From Haplomitrium mnioides (lineage: Eukaryota > Marchantiophyta > Haplomitriopsida > Calobryales): 33,172 bases of DNA. The stretch spans positions 17,788 to 50,959 of the forward strand of contig JBNGIS010008346.1 in NCBI GenBank assembly GCA_049999725.1, given 5' to 3'. Positions 18,836-29,310 of this stretch are shown here, in pieces; within the stretch, counting starts at the first letter, position 1, and every line of letters begins with the position of its first letter. Below the pieces are notes generated by a model. It ran no database searches, was not told where the DNA came from, and saw only the letters and a list, made by a program, of their open reading frames with translations. Position numbers and translations under genes: made by a program.

Positions 18836-19352
18836 ATCAAAGCTTGCAAACCATCGAAGAAAATGCTATGCCAATGGTCAAAAGTACTTGGAAATCATCA
18901 CTGATGGAATGGATCAGAAGAAAACTGCCATTCCACACTGGCCTTTGCCACCAAAAAACATTGATAAAGATTGCTTGGTGGGTATCCATGTTGTTGGTGC
19001 CTTAATATTCAATCATGCTCTTTCTTCGAGGGTCTTCTTAACGTACGGAAACTTGAGAAGCAATTCTAATGTGATAGTTACTATGCTCAACAAAATATTA
19101 TGTGATTGTGAAGGCTCGCTGCCTCCAACTTTGTATCTTCAGTTGGACAACACAACACGAGAGAAAAAGAATTCTATCATGTTTGGATGCATTGGTCTCT
19201 TTATTGCCAAGAATGTTTTTCGAAAAATCAAGGTGGGATTTCTCATGGTTGGTCATACTCATGATCAAATCGATCAAATGTTGAGTCGATTCTCGAAACA
19301 TTTAAAATGTGTCAAAGCTTTCACGATTACAAGTCTTAGCGAGGCGCTTTAA
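18836..19352 (+). pseudogene. Putative DDE-type transposase catalytic domain
   Basis: A 175-codon open frame. Numbering from the upstream ATG at 18825: LEIITDGMDQKKTAIPHW has Asp27 and Asp30; LPPTLYLQLDNTTREKKN has Asp108; KVGFLMVGHTHDQIDQMLSR has Asp147 and Asp150. The layout beta-strand-D, then LQLDN about 80 residues on, then GHTHDxID about 40 further, is what an RNase H-fold nuclease with two Asp and a third acidic residue would show. I recall the DGMDQ / LQ-DN / GHTHEDIDQ combination from repeated, poorly characterised eukaryotic genes. The first Met may not be the true start because an intron precedes it. Best preserved part of the element; excision/insertion role inferred from location. 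Confidence 0.65.
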
Positions 19353-20529
19353 TTATCCTATAATCCTAAACCTCAGGTGACTCTTTTGTCAGAAACTTGA
19401 GATTTCAAAATGTTTCTACAACAACGTCCCTCTTTGGTTCAAAGGATACATGATATTACTTTTAATAAACAATTCAAATTCCAATTAAATGATTCCAAGG
19501 CAAAGATTTGGACCAAACAATTTTCAACAGATGAATTTTGGCTACCTACGGATGGTATTTGTTAACTCAAGTGCCTACCTAAAAAGGATAGAAAAATTTT
19601 GAGTTCAATATTGATTCCTCTCAAGGCATATTCTGAAATCAAACAATCTCAAAAGGAAGAAGGAGAAGTGGATGTTGAGAAAGTGGCATTTTCAATAAGG
19701 GAACAACATAAGTGAGAACTGATATCAATAAGTTCTTTACAGATTCTGATATTCAATGGTGAAATGACTTTTTTCTTGCCCAACAAGAGATTACAACCTA
19801 CATCCTTGAAAAAAAAAGACGACTACTCGAAGCAAAATTTGCCTTTCCACCTTCACAACAGTCAAATACTTGTAATGATTCTCAAAATATTTGTCTAGAT
19901 TCTCAGCTTGATGCTCTACAGATAGAAGAAGATACACCAGTACAACAAAAACTTTCTACACGTGAGCAATCTATGATGGAGCACCTACGCCGCGAGAACA
20001 GACTCTTTTGCACAATACTCGATACAGGCATAAATTCGGCAATCCACATGAGTTGAAAGCTAGAATGTTTATTTGTGTTGTTGCATCTCTGGATCCAAAG
20101 AGCAGACCGTTTTGGGATGCCAAAGTTCTCAAAGTATTGCTATTTGATGAGGAAGATCCTCCAAACCCGAAACGAGTACGAGTTCAATGGTTTTCTTGTT
20201 TGGCTAAAGATGCATTTTTTGGACAATACTTCCCAGAGAAAACAACAGCAACAAAAGGGAAACGCAAATCCAAGTTACATATTGATGTCCTTGATGTGAC
20301 ACAAATTATGATTTTGTCTTTTGATTTTCTTCTTACCAAAAAAAACCAACTGAGTAAAACTACTCTAGCTACCATTAAAGCAAATCCATTTGAGTACAAA
20401 AGACAAAAAGCCCTCAATCCTGAAATGTTTCAAAGAGATTCAATCACTCTCATTAACACTAAGACAGATCAAACAAACCTTGATGAAACTTCTGAAGCTG
20501 AATCCGAAAAAGTCGAAACAAGTGACTAA
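19353..20529 (+). pseudogene. Putative transposase gene, C-terminal part
   Basis: The frame of the catalytic exon continues past a TAA at 19350 (SYNPKPQVTLLSET, DFKMFLQQRPSLVQRIHDIT, WTKQFSTDEFWLPTDG), with further stops and a shift near 19715. The last 173 codons (20008-20529) are open: ELKARMFICVVASLDPKSRP, FWDAKVLKVLLFDEEDPPNP, KRVRVQWFSCLAKDAFFGQY, then a lysine-rich stretch and an acidic tail ending EKVETSD. The W-x-A-K-V ... V-x-V-x-W pattern suggests a small SH3-like or chromo-barrel domain; that is an inference. TAA at 20527. Confidence 0.55.
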
Positions 20530-21881
20530 AGTCATTCAAGAATTTTGTTCTATTATTTTTATTTTCAAGTATATTGTAACTTAAGATTATTATTTAAAAA
20601 ATTACTTGAGAATCTTTTGAAGCAACTTGTTGAATTTTCTGCGAACTTGAACTTTTGACTGTAAATCATTCCAAGTTGAATGTAATTTTCTTTAAATGAA
20701 ACCTAAATCTTTAGTTAATGTTTTTATTTGCATTGTTAAAATATTTTCTTCTCCAAAATGTAAGTATTTTATTTCCAACTTTATTTTTTTCTAGAAGAGT
20801 TTAAGGTTATTGTCTTGCTAAAGCATCTACCTAAATTGACTAGTTTTTTTTTCTTATTAGGGCTTTGATGTAAAGCTTAAAACCCTTTGCGTTGTGTGAC
20901 TCAAATGTAGAGCTTTGTACCTGCTTTAACTTTTAGATTTTGAATTAGAAATCGAAATCTTTTTGGATTCCTAGGCGTGCCTAGACTTTGGGGTGGAAGT
21001 CCAAGCCTTCCACAAGTTCCACTTCTCATGTACAACCCCTACGCTTCTTTCTACAAAGACTACCGACTACAACTTTGTTTGTGCACAAGTTATAGACTCT
21101 TTTGTAGATCTTAAGACCTTTGTTTAGTTGAATCAAGTCTAGAACTTCGAGATGTTTCTTGTTTACAATCTTAATTCAATCTACTTAGCTACTACTTTTT
21201 TGATTATGAACTATGATACGTTTGTGTATATGCTTTGTTGAATTATGAGATATTTTTAAATGCTGAAACCTTTTTGAAAGCCCACATTAACTTTTGATTG
21301 CATGGATTTTCAACTACAAGTGAAAGCTTACTTCTTTCTTGAAGTTTAAAGTAAAGCTCCTAAATCCATGCCATGTTTCTTTTTCTTTGTTTTTGTGTTT
21401 ACCATTGCAAACTCATTCCATTGACTTCTAGTCATCTCTAGTTTCTTTGTTATTTTTTTCCAACAAAAAAGTTTGAAAGATCAATATGTCTACGCGGGCC
21501 TAGAGTTTGTGCAATCAAGCATATTTCAAAATAGCTTCTTGTGACTTGTATTTCAACTTTTGGGCTTTGAATTGTAATCACTGATAAATGCAATTTTTGG
21601 TGAAAACTTACCAATATTTGTATGTTTTTTTTTTAATCAAATTTGAGTTTTCCAATATTTTCATAAAACTAGTAATATTGATTGATTTTGCATAACAAAT
21701 TTGACTCTCGCTCAATCATGCTTGTTGAAACAACAAAAGAAAATCCAGAAAACTCATGCACTTTCTGTTTTTTTAAAATAGCCTCATTTTTATGTATTTT
21801 GAATTCAAAAAAATCACAATTTTTCTCCCAAAAAAAATTCTTGTTTTGAGTACCATGTTCCCCATTTGAAGTAGCAGTTGT
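20530..21881 (+). other. Right subterminal region of the transposon, non-coding
   Basis: AT-rich. Contains isolated copies of the palindromic motif (TTCCTAGGCGTGCCTAGAC near 20970; TCTACGCGGGCCTAGAG near 21489) and ends in the right inverted repeat. From about 21110 to 21881 it is the inverse of 32405-33172, the second copy. Confidence 0.75.
21840..21881 (-). repeat. Right terminal inverted repeat
   Basis: On the complement: ACAACTGCTACTTCAAATGG then GGAACATGGTACTCAAAACA, matching the left end ACAGCTGCTACTTTGAACCA, GGAACTGCTACTGAGTTCCT. Confidence 0.85.
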
Positions 21882-21886
21882 TAGGG
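21882..21886. repeat. Target-site duplication, right copy (TAGGG)
   Basis: Matches 10885-10889 across the transposon. Confidence 0.85.
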
Positions 21887-22010
21887 CTTGAACTTTCTAA
21901 TAAAGTTAGTAGTAGCCTTCTTTTTGCATTTGTCCTTACTTATTCCTCTAACATTGTAGCTTAAGAACTGGATCTTTATGGAGAACAGGAAAGAGGACAA
22001 TCCATCATAT
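21887..22010 (-). pseudogene. LINE ORF2, N-terminal start of the endonuclease
   Basis: Minus strand FLSYNVRGISKDKCKKKATT, then NFIRKFKP, then the junction with the transposon. SYNVRGL-type openings followed by K...FI-x-K-x-x-P are typical of plant LINE endonuclease starts, and the next residues, YVDVFFIQEHKL, are found at 10884 in the same frame. Confidence 0.82.
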
Positions 22011-22790
22011 CATCCTTACCAATGATATCTTTCAAAACATTGATGCTCGAACAACCCAACATCTGAGAACTATGAGGTTTCCTTTCTAGTATGCAAAGGG
22101 TTGCAGTATGAGAAGCAGTAGCATAGAAAGCCTTACCATCCTGAAGTTGTTGAAGAAGAGGAGTCTAAAGTGCTAAATCAAAGAGATTTGACAAATGTGA
22201 GGGTCTACTCCTCATGTTCCATCTCACTCAAGATCTCTCTACTTGCTGCTCCTTGTTTTAGAAGAGGGCTTGGGAGTCTTGAGGGTTAAGGAAGGGGCTC
22301 TCTTTGAGTAATGACATTCTATCTTCCTCCACTCTCCTTCCAATTATGATAAAATGTGGCTTGAGCTGCTCTGCACTATTTGGAGAAATTAGAGGAACTT
22401 TGGGTAGTACATTTGAAGTGTCTTCCATCATGATTCCCTTTTGTCCATCAAAAGGGAGAAAATGGGAGGGGCTATTGCAAATGACCTCCTCCTTGGAGTA
22501 CGAGGTCTGCATTTGCGGCAATATCTAGCTAGCAGTATTCACCTTGCACTTATCTTTGTTCCTTGGTGTTGCCAACTTGTTGGAAACATTCCAATGCAAC
22601 CTTGGGTCAGCTCCATTGGTGACTTCTCTACCGAGGGTCATGTTGTAGTTGAGGTCCCGGATAGGTCTTCAAACAATGTAAGAAAATCTTTCTCCTTCTC
22701 ATCTGAAAGAGTGAAGATCACCTTCGAGGCTCTTCCATATCCACCTTGCTCACGCACATTGGATTCCTTCTTGACTCACATAGTTGTGAT
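22011..22790 (-). pseudogene. Presumed 5' part of the LINE (ORF1 or 5' region), unrecognised
   Basis: Upstream on the minus strand from the endonuclease. Frames include KVIFTLSDEKEKDFLTLFED (about 22740), NYNMTLGREVTNGADPRLHW and an 87-codon open frame (22521-22258, MPQMQTSYSKEEVICN, RVEEDRMSLLKESPFLNPQD). The first resembles the V-V-F-x-S-x-E-x-x-x-x-x-x-x-x-x nucleic-acid-binding part of plant LINE ORF1, but no CCHC knuckle is visible. Assignment rests mainly on position. Confidence 0.4.
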
Positions 22791-23020
22791 AGATAAATAT
22801 TCTTCACATCACACCTCCACTAATCCAGCCTGCAAAACATCTTGCATCCGGGTTTGTATCAATTGAAATTTCTCTCCACCATACTACAATGATATGGAAA
22901 TCAAAAAATAGATGCATCATTGGCCAACTCAATGTGAATGTCTGGTCCTTTCAAGGGCCTTAGATCCTCATGTTGAAAGCAAAACAATTTGAATAACCAT
23001 GCAAAAACTTATGTACCTCT
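22791..23020 (-). pseudogene. Ty3/gypsy reverse transcriptase, N-terminal part, truncated
   Basis: Minus strand: HGYSNCFAFNM, a one-base shift, then PLKGPDIHIELANDASIF, a TGA, FPYHCSMVERN, and MQDVLQAGLVEV. This is the usual entry to the Ty3 RT domain: a Y-x-D-x-FA-F-x-x-x-DL stretch, the H-x-I-x-L block, a P-Y-R-x-S-x-x-E segment and L-x-x-GL-V-E. The palm with YVDD is missing; the sequence passes into LINE-like DNA near 22790. It follows the methyltransferase-like domain in element order. Confidence 0.75.
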
Positions 23021-23337
23021 ATACTCTTACCTCTTGTCATCTACAGTCCAACTTGTGGCTACTATTTTCCAAAAAGGTTAGGTAATGTTCTTGCTTAAAA
23101 TCTTGCTTTATTGAAATCTAATTGGCTGAAATATGATGTGAAGGAGTTAGACTTGAATTGTGAGCCGCTGAAATTTTACTTACTTGGTCTGAAATCTAAT
23201 ATTCAAAAATCAGACTTGCTGACTTTTTGGATTTTTGAGCTAACCTTGACACAACCTCCTTGGTTCTTGATGTATTGCCACCAACAACAGCCTTGACCAT
23301 CCCAAAGGGCTATATATTGACTATCAGCAATTAGGCT

Positions 23338-23641
23338 ATCTCAAAGGATTGGATTCTCGAATGTTCAACCACTTCCATGCTCACAATCCAAGTGAGACAA
23401 TTCAAATTCTTGGCTTGTCCTAGCACATAGAGTTTCTCAATTTCACTGATAGATGAAACATTATAGTACTAGTGGAGAACACTATTGCCATTTCAAAGGA
23501 TTGCATTCTCGAATGTTCAACCACTTCCATGCTCACAATCCAAGCGAGAAAATTCAAATTCTTGACTTGTCCTAGCACATAGAGTTTCTCAATTTCATTG
23601 ATAAATGAAACATTATAGTACTAGTGGAGAACACTATTGCT
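23338..23641. repeat. Tandem duplication, period 152 bp, covering the methyltransferase end motif
   Basis: Copies start at about 23341 and 23493 (TCAAAGGATTGSATTCTCGAATG ...) and run to AACACTATTGC. About ten scattered differences. Translated on the minus strand both give VLGQ-x-KNLN-x-LxWI-VSMEVVEHSR, the motif-X-like end of the C5-methyltransferase domain. Confidence 0.9.
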
Positions 23642-24420
23642 CTATGTGTGTGTGTGTGTGTGTGAACGATCATGTCAAAAGCCTATTTCAGCACTCCAAT
23701 AGACAATAAAATGGTCCACCACAACTGTGGATGGTGTGCTTGTGATCTTTCTTGTGCTACACCCAAAAAGTTCTACAAGTTCAATTCATGAACACACCTC
23801 ATAAACATTATCCATAAGATGCTGGGAATTATCTCCTAAAATTGGCATATACTTTGAGATATACGCAAGAGGTGGTACTTGATAAAGTTGGAAGAATGAT
23901 CCTCAACATTTTTCAAAGCAATTTTAGGCTAGAATCTTGCAACTTTTAGCCCAAAACAACCCTTGATTGGCCGAGATATGGCTATCAAGTAGTCAATAAA
24001 TCAATCAAACAATCTCTACTGAAGTGGTTCGCCCCTATTAATAAATTGTTGGCCCATAATGCATGGAAATAGCCTTTCTCTGCACTAATTGAAACAAATT
24101 GTGGATGTTTCTTAACTATTATTGCTGCATAATACAATGAGATTTTCTAAGCAACCTTTCTATTTTCCACATTCAATTACCGACAAACTGGAATCCTTGC
24201 TTGTAACACACCAGCTAACCATGTATTGATCCCACTAAATAATTCCAACAGACAAACATCATCAGTGAGATATTGCCAAGAAAATGACATAGTATCTAGT
24301 AAGGAAAGGCTTATAAGTCCACGTGTGATGAAGCCATCCAATACAAGATATGGCACAAATGTGTCTTTCCAAGTGTCATTAACCAATTTGGATGTTTGTA
24401 GTTGACACAACCTTCCCATA
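23340..24420 (-). pseudogene. Cytosine-5 DNA methyltransferase-like domain inside a Ty3/gypsy element, decayed
   Basis: Minus strand, in order: VCLLELFSGINTWLAGVLQA (motif I, LxLFxGIxTxLxxVLxxG; about 24270), LNVENRKVA (motif II acidic residue), LIAISRPIKGCFGLKVARF (position of motif IV, PCQ; Cys not preserved), QVPPLAYISKYMPILGDNSQ (position of the ENV motif VI; Glu not preserved), ELFGCSTRKIT then WSAE (region of motif VIII), and VLGQVKNLNFLAWI (motif X, GQxxxLNxLxWI). Position between protease and RT makes it an element-encoded domain. TAA, TAG and shifts show decay. Similar retrotransposon-borne methyltransferases are reported in some algae and dinoflagellates, to my recollection; here the motif pattern most resembles DNMT3/DRM-like LFxGIxT. 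Catalytic residues are missing in this copy. Confidence 0.62.
23645..23664. repeat. (TG)10 microsatellite
   Basis: Uninterrupted TG dinucleotide run within the methyltransferase-like pseudogene. Confidence 0.97.
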
Positions 24421-25012
24421 CTTCCACTAGAATGAATCATTTTTTATGGTGGTGATTCTGACCTGCATACTCTAGAGATGCCTCATTAATGGAAGGAATG
24501 TCAGTTGCATGTGCATTCCCTTCCAACAAATTAGAAAACTTGATTAAAAAAAGGAAATATTATAAATACATTGCAAAAGCATTAGATTGTAAGAGTATAT
24601 CTCCAATCAGTCCTCTAAATCTAATAGACAATCGACTCAATTGTGCCTCTCTATATTTCCATCAAGGCTAATCACATGCAAACTCATTCCAAAAATCAAT
24701 CATGAACCCCATTAAATGCAACATCGTACACCTCACCATGATGTCATCAAACTCAATCTTTGTAAGTATGGCCTAAATGCTCATCTATGAGCTATTTGTA
24801 GAATGATCAGCTTGCACTTTATGCTTAGTCACTCCACGTGTAACATACTGTATGGGTGAAGGTCCCCCCAATGAAATTTGAATTGGGAAAGAGAAAGTCT
24901 CCACATCTTATGACCTCAATCCTAATTCTTGCAAAGCTGATTTTCCTAACATTAGTGAATGAATACCTTTATCCAATAACACTCTTGTTGGACTATATAC
25001 TATATTCAACTA
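24421..25012 (-). pseudogene. Retroviral-type aspartic protease region, decayed
   Basis: Minus strand: NIVYSPTRVLLDKGIHSLML, GKSALQELGL, a TAA, DVETFSFPIQISLGG, and later DIMVRCTMLHLMGFMIDFWN. The pattern R-V-LLD-x-G-x-x-x-x-ML-G-x-x-x-x-x-x-LG-L, then P-F-x-I-x-x-SLGG, then RC-x-V-x-x-x-x-x-x-x-x-G-x-x-x-DNW, is that of clan AA proteases in some plant Ty3 elements; the catalytic D-(S/T/G)-G here is DKG. 24430-24640 links it to the methyltransferase-like domain and is AT-rich with no clear motif. Confidence 0.6.
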
Positions 25013-25740
25013 GTCAAAAAATACCACTCTGATTATCAAGGGACACTATAACAAGCCTAAATATGGTCTTCTCAAATGTAGATTGGGCTGATAACTCCAT
25101 CAATCTAGCCGTAACAACATGCCATGTCTCACCTCTTAATGTAGAGGCACTTGCATCAGCTGCTCCACTCATGGGTCTCACGGAGATATTGGAAGTAGCA
25201 GCACCTTGAGTGGCCCCATGTAATGTAGTTGCTAAATTGAACACTTTAGCTACTGTGATACTTTCAATCAACACATCCATGGCACAAAACAATTGCTTCT
25301 ACAACTCTAACCTAGTTATATCCATTGCTTTAGACACACTCTCGAGACTCCACTTTGGCTGATTTTTCCATATTTTTGGAAGCTTGAGTTGGGTGCATGA
25401 AAGTGGTCTTCACCAAATCTATCAACTGAAATGATTGAAGAAGCTTTACTTGTTGATGAGCATCCCAATTTTGAGAATAGAATCCACCACTATTCCTCTA
25501 GGTTCAAGAGCCTTTCATGATGCTCTTGTCATAGTTGTATCTGCATCAATGTAGGTTAACTCACACATAAATCCCATTCCAGCCAAACCTCTATGACCTT
25601 CATAAGAGTTGTCAACCCTAGAATTGGGTCTTGTATGTGTTATAGTCATGGAGTCTAATTGTTGCTCCAATTGTGTGATCCTTTCATTCTTTGGATCCAC
25701 AACTGTTGGAATACCTACTCCAACTCTCATAGCTGGTGCT
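25013..25740 (-). pseudogene. Linker between gag zinc knuckles and protease of the same Ty3 element
   Basis: Two minus-strand frames, MRVGVGIPTVVDPKNERITQ with LEQQLDSMTITHTR (25730-25515, a short coiled-coil-like stretch) and SISVRP-type Ala/Ser-rich sequence leading to WHVVTARLMELSAQSTFEKT (25110). No named domain. Occupies the normal gag-protease linker position. Confidence 0.45.
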
Positions 25741-26940
25741 ACTCCTCAGCCATAACCACTTCTCTCGCCTTTGCCTTTCTCACATATGCAAGTTCCTTCT
25801 TGTCCTAGTTCTAGGTGAAAAGAAAAACATCCTATCTTTTTTGTGACCAACAACTCCACAATAGTCACATTGTCTTTGGTTGGTTGCATATGCTTCTCCA
25901 AAATGCAATAGTCTTGGCTTTTTTCAACTCTAGATGCTAATTCTGTTGGTGATCTCTACCACAAGTCCAACAACATGAATGCTGGCCAACAAAGGAAGGC
26001 ATTGCCTTGTGTCCACCAAATTGTCTACTTGATTGTCTTCCAACCTTTTGACTCTTTTATTGTGCAGACTATGATATGGATGTGGATGGAGACATAGATT
26101 TCAGTCTTTCTTTGTGAAAACCAATAGACTAGGTGACTACTCTCTCATTCACATGGTTGAGCTCAATATGCTCTAAAAATTTGAAAAAAAAAAGGCTAAA
26201 ATGGGATCAAAGTCCTTGGAAATGATGGCTTTCCTCACTCTCCTCCTCAAATCTCTATCAAGAATAGCATATCAAAATTGTACAACTTAGGCGTTTGTTA
26301 CTCCTTTTGAGACATTGATGAGCTTTCTCATCCTTGTGCAAACTTCTCTCAAATTGTCTCTAGTCTTGTGTTGGAACTCTTGAAGACTCTTCAACATGTT
26401 AGTACACGGTCTATAATAGCTCTGTCTCAACAACTTGAAAAATTCTATTACATGGTTAAACATTGGAATGCCTCAACTCTTTGCTACACTAATTGGAATG
26501 GGTGTACTAAAGACACCTTATGCCCTTGAAGCACCAATGCTATAGCTAGTGTCACTAGAAGATGTAGTATGAGTAGCAGAGTAACAGGCACTCGTCCTTC
26601 CACCATATGTTATTGAGACGTAGTTGGGTGACCAATATTGTCTCCATTCTTCAATTTCAGCCAAATGAGCCCACCAAAACTCATGATAGTCATTTGTTAA
26701 CAACTTTTCTAATTGCTGAAACAAACCCTTCAATGTTCTGAAAGTTGTTTAAAGTGTGGCATTCCATAGTGTTTGCATATCACACCACATGTCACACTCC
26801 TAGATGAAACTATCAAGATCAATAGTGCCTACTGCACTAGGGAATCTTCTTGGGCCTTTTGTGGCGTCATACATCTCATCCATATCCCATGACAAAGGAA
26901 AAGTTATCTAAGTACTCGGAAGAGTTTCCTCTTTTCGTAC
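25741..26940 (-). pseudogene. Ty3/gypsy gag with zinc knuckles, decayed
   Basis: Minus strand: WDMDEMYDATKGPRRFPSAV (about 26890), GLFQQLEKLLTNDYHEFWWA, HVIEFFKLLRQSYYRPCTNM, LKSLQEFQHKTRDNLREVCT, RMRKLINVSKGVTN, VVQF then ILDRDLRRRVRKAI (capsid helices of the Retrotrans_gag type: L-x-x-x-x-Q-x-x-x-E-x-x-x-x-Y-x-x-R-x-x-x-L). Then knuckle-like CWTCGRDH (25965) and QCDYCGVVGHKKDRMFF (25870), whose last Cys of C-x2-C-x4-H-x4-C is Met/Arg here. Stops and shifts throughout. The element order gag, protease, methyltransferase-like, RT is consistent with one element. Confidence 0.72.
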
Positions 26941-27424
26941 AGCACATGGTCACTTACTAGCTCATTGATCATTATTACTGCATGCAAGGTCAACTTGAGT
27001 GAACCCGGATTGCAATCTCGCACTTATTGGCTCTGTGTTGACCTTCAATAGCTTCAATTTCAGCAATATGTCAATCTCCCTCAACAATTAAACTCCCAAA
27101 CAAATTGTAGATTGTGGTATTGGCACTCAACTACTTTTCCATAAGTCAATTGATGCACACCAATCATCACAAACATACACTTCATTCTTTTTTGAACAAG
27201 GCACACTCCTTTTTCAAACCTTAGTTGTTTGGGCTTTGTCCCAACCTAATCAAAATTAAAACCCAACTGAAACAGAACTCTTTTGCTCATCCTCTCAACA
27301 CAGTTGACTGATTTTTGGTTGCCTTGTACTGAACTAATGTTGGGCTTTGCAATTTTGGTGTCTTTCAACTAAAATAGAGCAACTTTTAGGATCTGAAATC
27401 CAATTTTGTTTTCTAATAAGTAAA
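26941..27424. other. Non-coding stretch between elements
   Basis: Probably the 5' leader or LTR of the minus-strand Ty3 element. I found no primer binding site, TATA box or LTR terminus here and no coding similarity. Confidence 0.4.
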
Positions 27425-29310
27425 TCTCCATATCTGCTTTTTGGTTTATTTTTTTCCAAACATCTCACATTTGAAAGTGTTTGGTTGTATTGTATATGTT
27501 CATGCAACTAGTGAGACACACAACAAATTAGACCCAGAAGCTAAGAAGTGTGTATTTATTGGGTACTCAAATGAGCAAAAAGAGTACAGGTGTAATATAT
27601 TGTCCTACTACTTGCATGTTGAGGGTGTTTAGAGGCGCAGTGTTTGATGAGCTAGGTACCTAGTATGGCCGAAAAACTGTGGATGACACAAGTGATGCAA
27701 ATGGGAAGCGGGTTGTGTCAGAACCAAGTCAGCAAATTCAAGTAATGAGTGGTCCACAAGGTGAAGGCAGCAGTAGCACTAGTACATTGCAAGGAAGGCT
27801 GCCCAGAAATTTGGAGGAGTATACTCCAGCTGACTCTCAACCTACAATGTCTCTATGAGAAGGAGGCAATGGTGAATTTGGAAATGTGGATGAAGAGTTG
27901 AGACTACTCTTAGCTTCAACATCAAGTCAGAAACAAGTGGAGCAGGAGGTGCAAAGCATACCTTTGGACAAACGTGAAAGGGTGAAGTACCATGTAGACA
28001 AATTGGTATATAAGGGAGGATTTACGTCCCATCATGCACACATGGTGTTGGTTATCATAGAGAAGGAACTTGTCTTGTTTGAGAATGTTGTAGGAGACAA
28101 GAGATGGGAATATGCTATGATAGAATAGATGGAAGCTCTTCACCAAAATCAGACCTGGGAGCTGGTGCCCATACTTGAAGGGAAGAGAGCCATTGGATAC
28201 AAATGGGTCTACAAATTGAAGAGGAGTGAAGATGGCAGCATAATCAAGTTCAAGGTGAGGTTAATGGAAAAAGGATATGCTAAAACTCATGGGATAGACA
28301 ATGAGGAGACTTTCAGCCATGTGGCTTGAATGACAACTATTTGGGCAGTCATTGCATTGGCTACAACAAAAAAGAAACCTTTACGGTAAATGGATGTGAA
28401 AAATACATTTCTATATGGGGAGCTTGAAGAGGAGGTGTACATGGTACAACTACTTGGGTTTGTTGATCTGGAGCATTCAAATCAGGTATGTAAGCTGAAG
28501 AAATCTCTATATGGGTTGAAACAAACACCTCAAACATAGTCTAACAAGATAGATGTATATCTTGTTTCAATGGGCTTCCAAGTGTTAGATGCAGATTATT
28601 CTCTGTATGTAAGGAAAACATAAAAAGGTATTATGCTCACTCTCATTTATGTAGATGATCTTATTATGACAAGAGGGAGTGAGCAAGATATTGTTGAAGT
28701 TTAACAATTGATGCAATAAAAATTTGATATGAAGGATCTTGGTGAGCTGAGACATTTTCCTAGCATTGAAGTGATGAAAAGAGAGCAGGGTATCCGGATG
28801 ATACACAGGCATTATGCCTTGGATATGCTAGCCAAATATAGCATAGTAGGCTACAAACCGATTCCAACCCCCTTAGATCAGAATACCAAATTGTTCAGTC
28901 AAGAAGGAGAGTTGATTGAAGATCCAACCGGGTTCAGGAAAATGGTAGGCAGCCTGATCTACATTACCATCACCAGACCACATCTGAGCTATGTTGTAGG
29001 TCTAGTAAGTCACTTTATGTAGGTACTAAAGAAGCTACATTTGGATGCAGTGCGTCAAATTCTTTGGTATGTAAAATCTACACTTTAGTATGGGCTGTTT
29101 TATAACAGCAATAGAAAATTTCAGCTTGTTGGTTTCACAAATGTAGATTGGGCAGGAAGTGCCAGTGATAGGAGGTCCACAAGTGGTTTTTTTTTTCGTT
29201 CAGTAGTGTTGGAATAGCCTGGAGTAGCAAGAAGCAACCTACAGTTGCAGTATCAAGTACGGAGGCTGAATACAAGGGGGCAGCCATAGCCACCTGTAAA
29301 GTAATGGTGG
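27425..29310 (+). pseudogene. Copia pol: integrase end, reverse transcriptase, RNase H (decayed)
   Basis: Plus strand, in order: ISHLKVFGCIVYVHATSETH, KLDPEAKKCVFIGYSNEQKE (integrase C-terminal copia motif); a linker with glutamate and serine; RT from [99 protein letters not shown] (catalytic YVDD, about 28640), KFDMKDLGEL; then RNase H GFTNVDWAGSASDRRSTSG and VSSTEAEYKGAA. Stops near 28126, 28327, 28388 and elsewhere; the 5' half of pol is missing. Length and order match plant Ty1/copia. The gag at 30408 is downstream, so it is not this copy's gag in normal order. Confidence 0.9.

Larger units (their letters stand above)
10890..21881 (+). mobile_element. DNA transposon of about 11 kb with ParB-methyltransferase and transposase genes
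   Basis: The element is 10,992 bp. Its left end AACAGCTGCTACTTTGAACC and right end (complement of AAGTAGCAGTTGT) are inverted repeats, continuing imperfectly to about 45 bp (GGAAC...TACT). It is bounded by TAGGG on both sides and sits inside the LINE endonuclease frame. It contains two divergent genes: minus 11892-15864 (ParB-like plus N6/N4 DNA methyltransferase) and plus 16323-20529 (putative transposase). Arrays of a palindromic motif recur throughout. A second, inverted copy begins at 32405. In-frame stops show that this copy is dead. I do not recognise it as CACTA, hAT, Mutator or a KDZ element. Confidence 0.88.
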
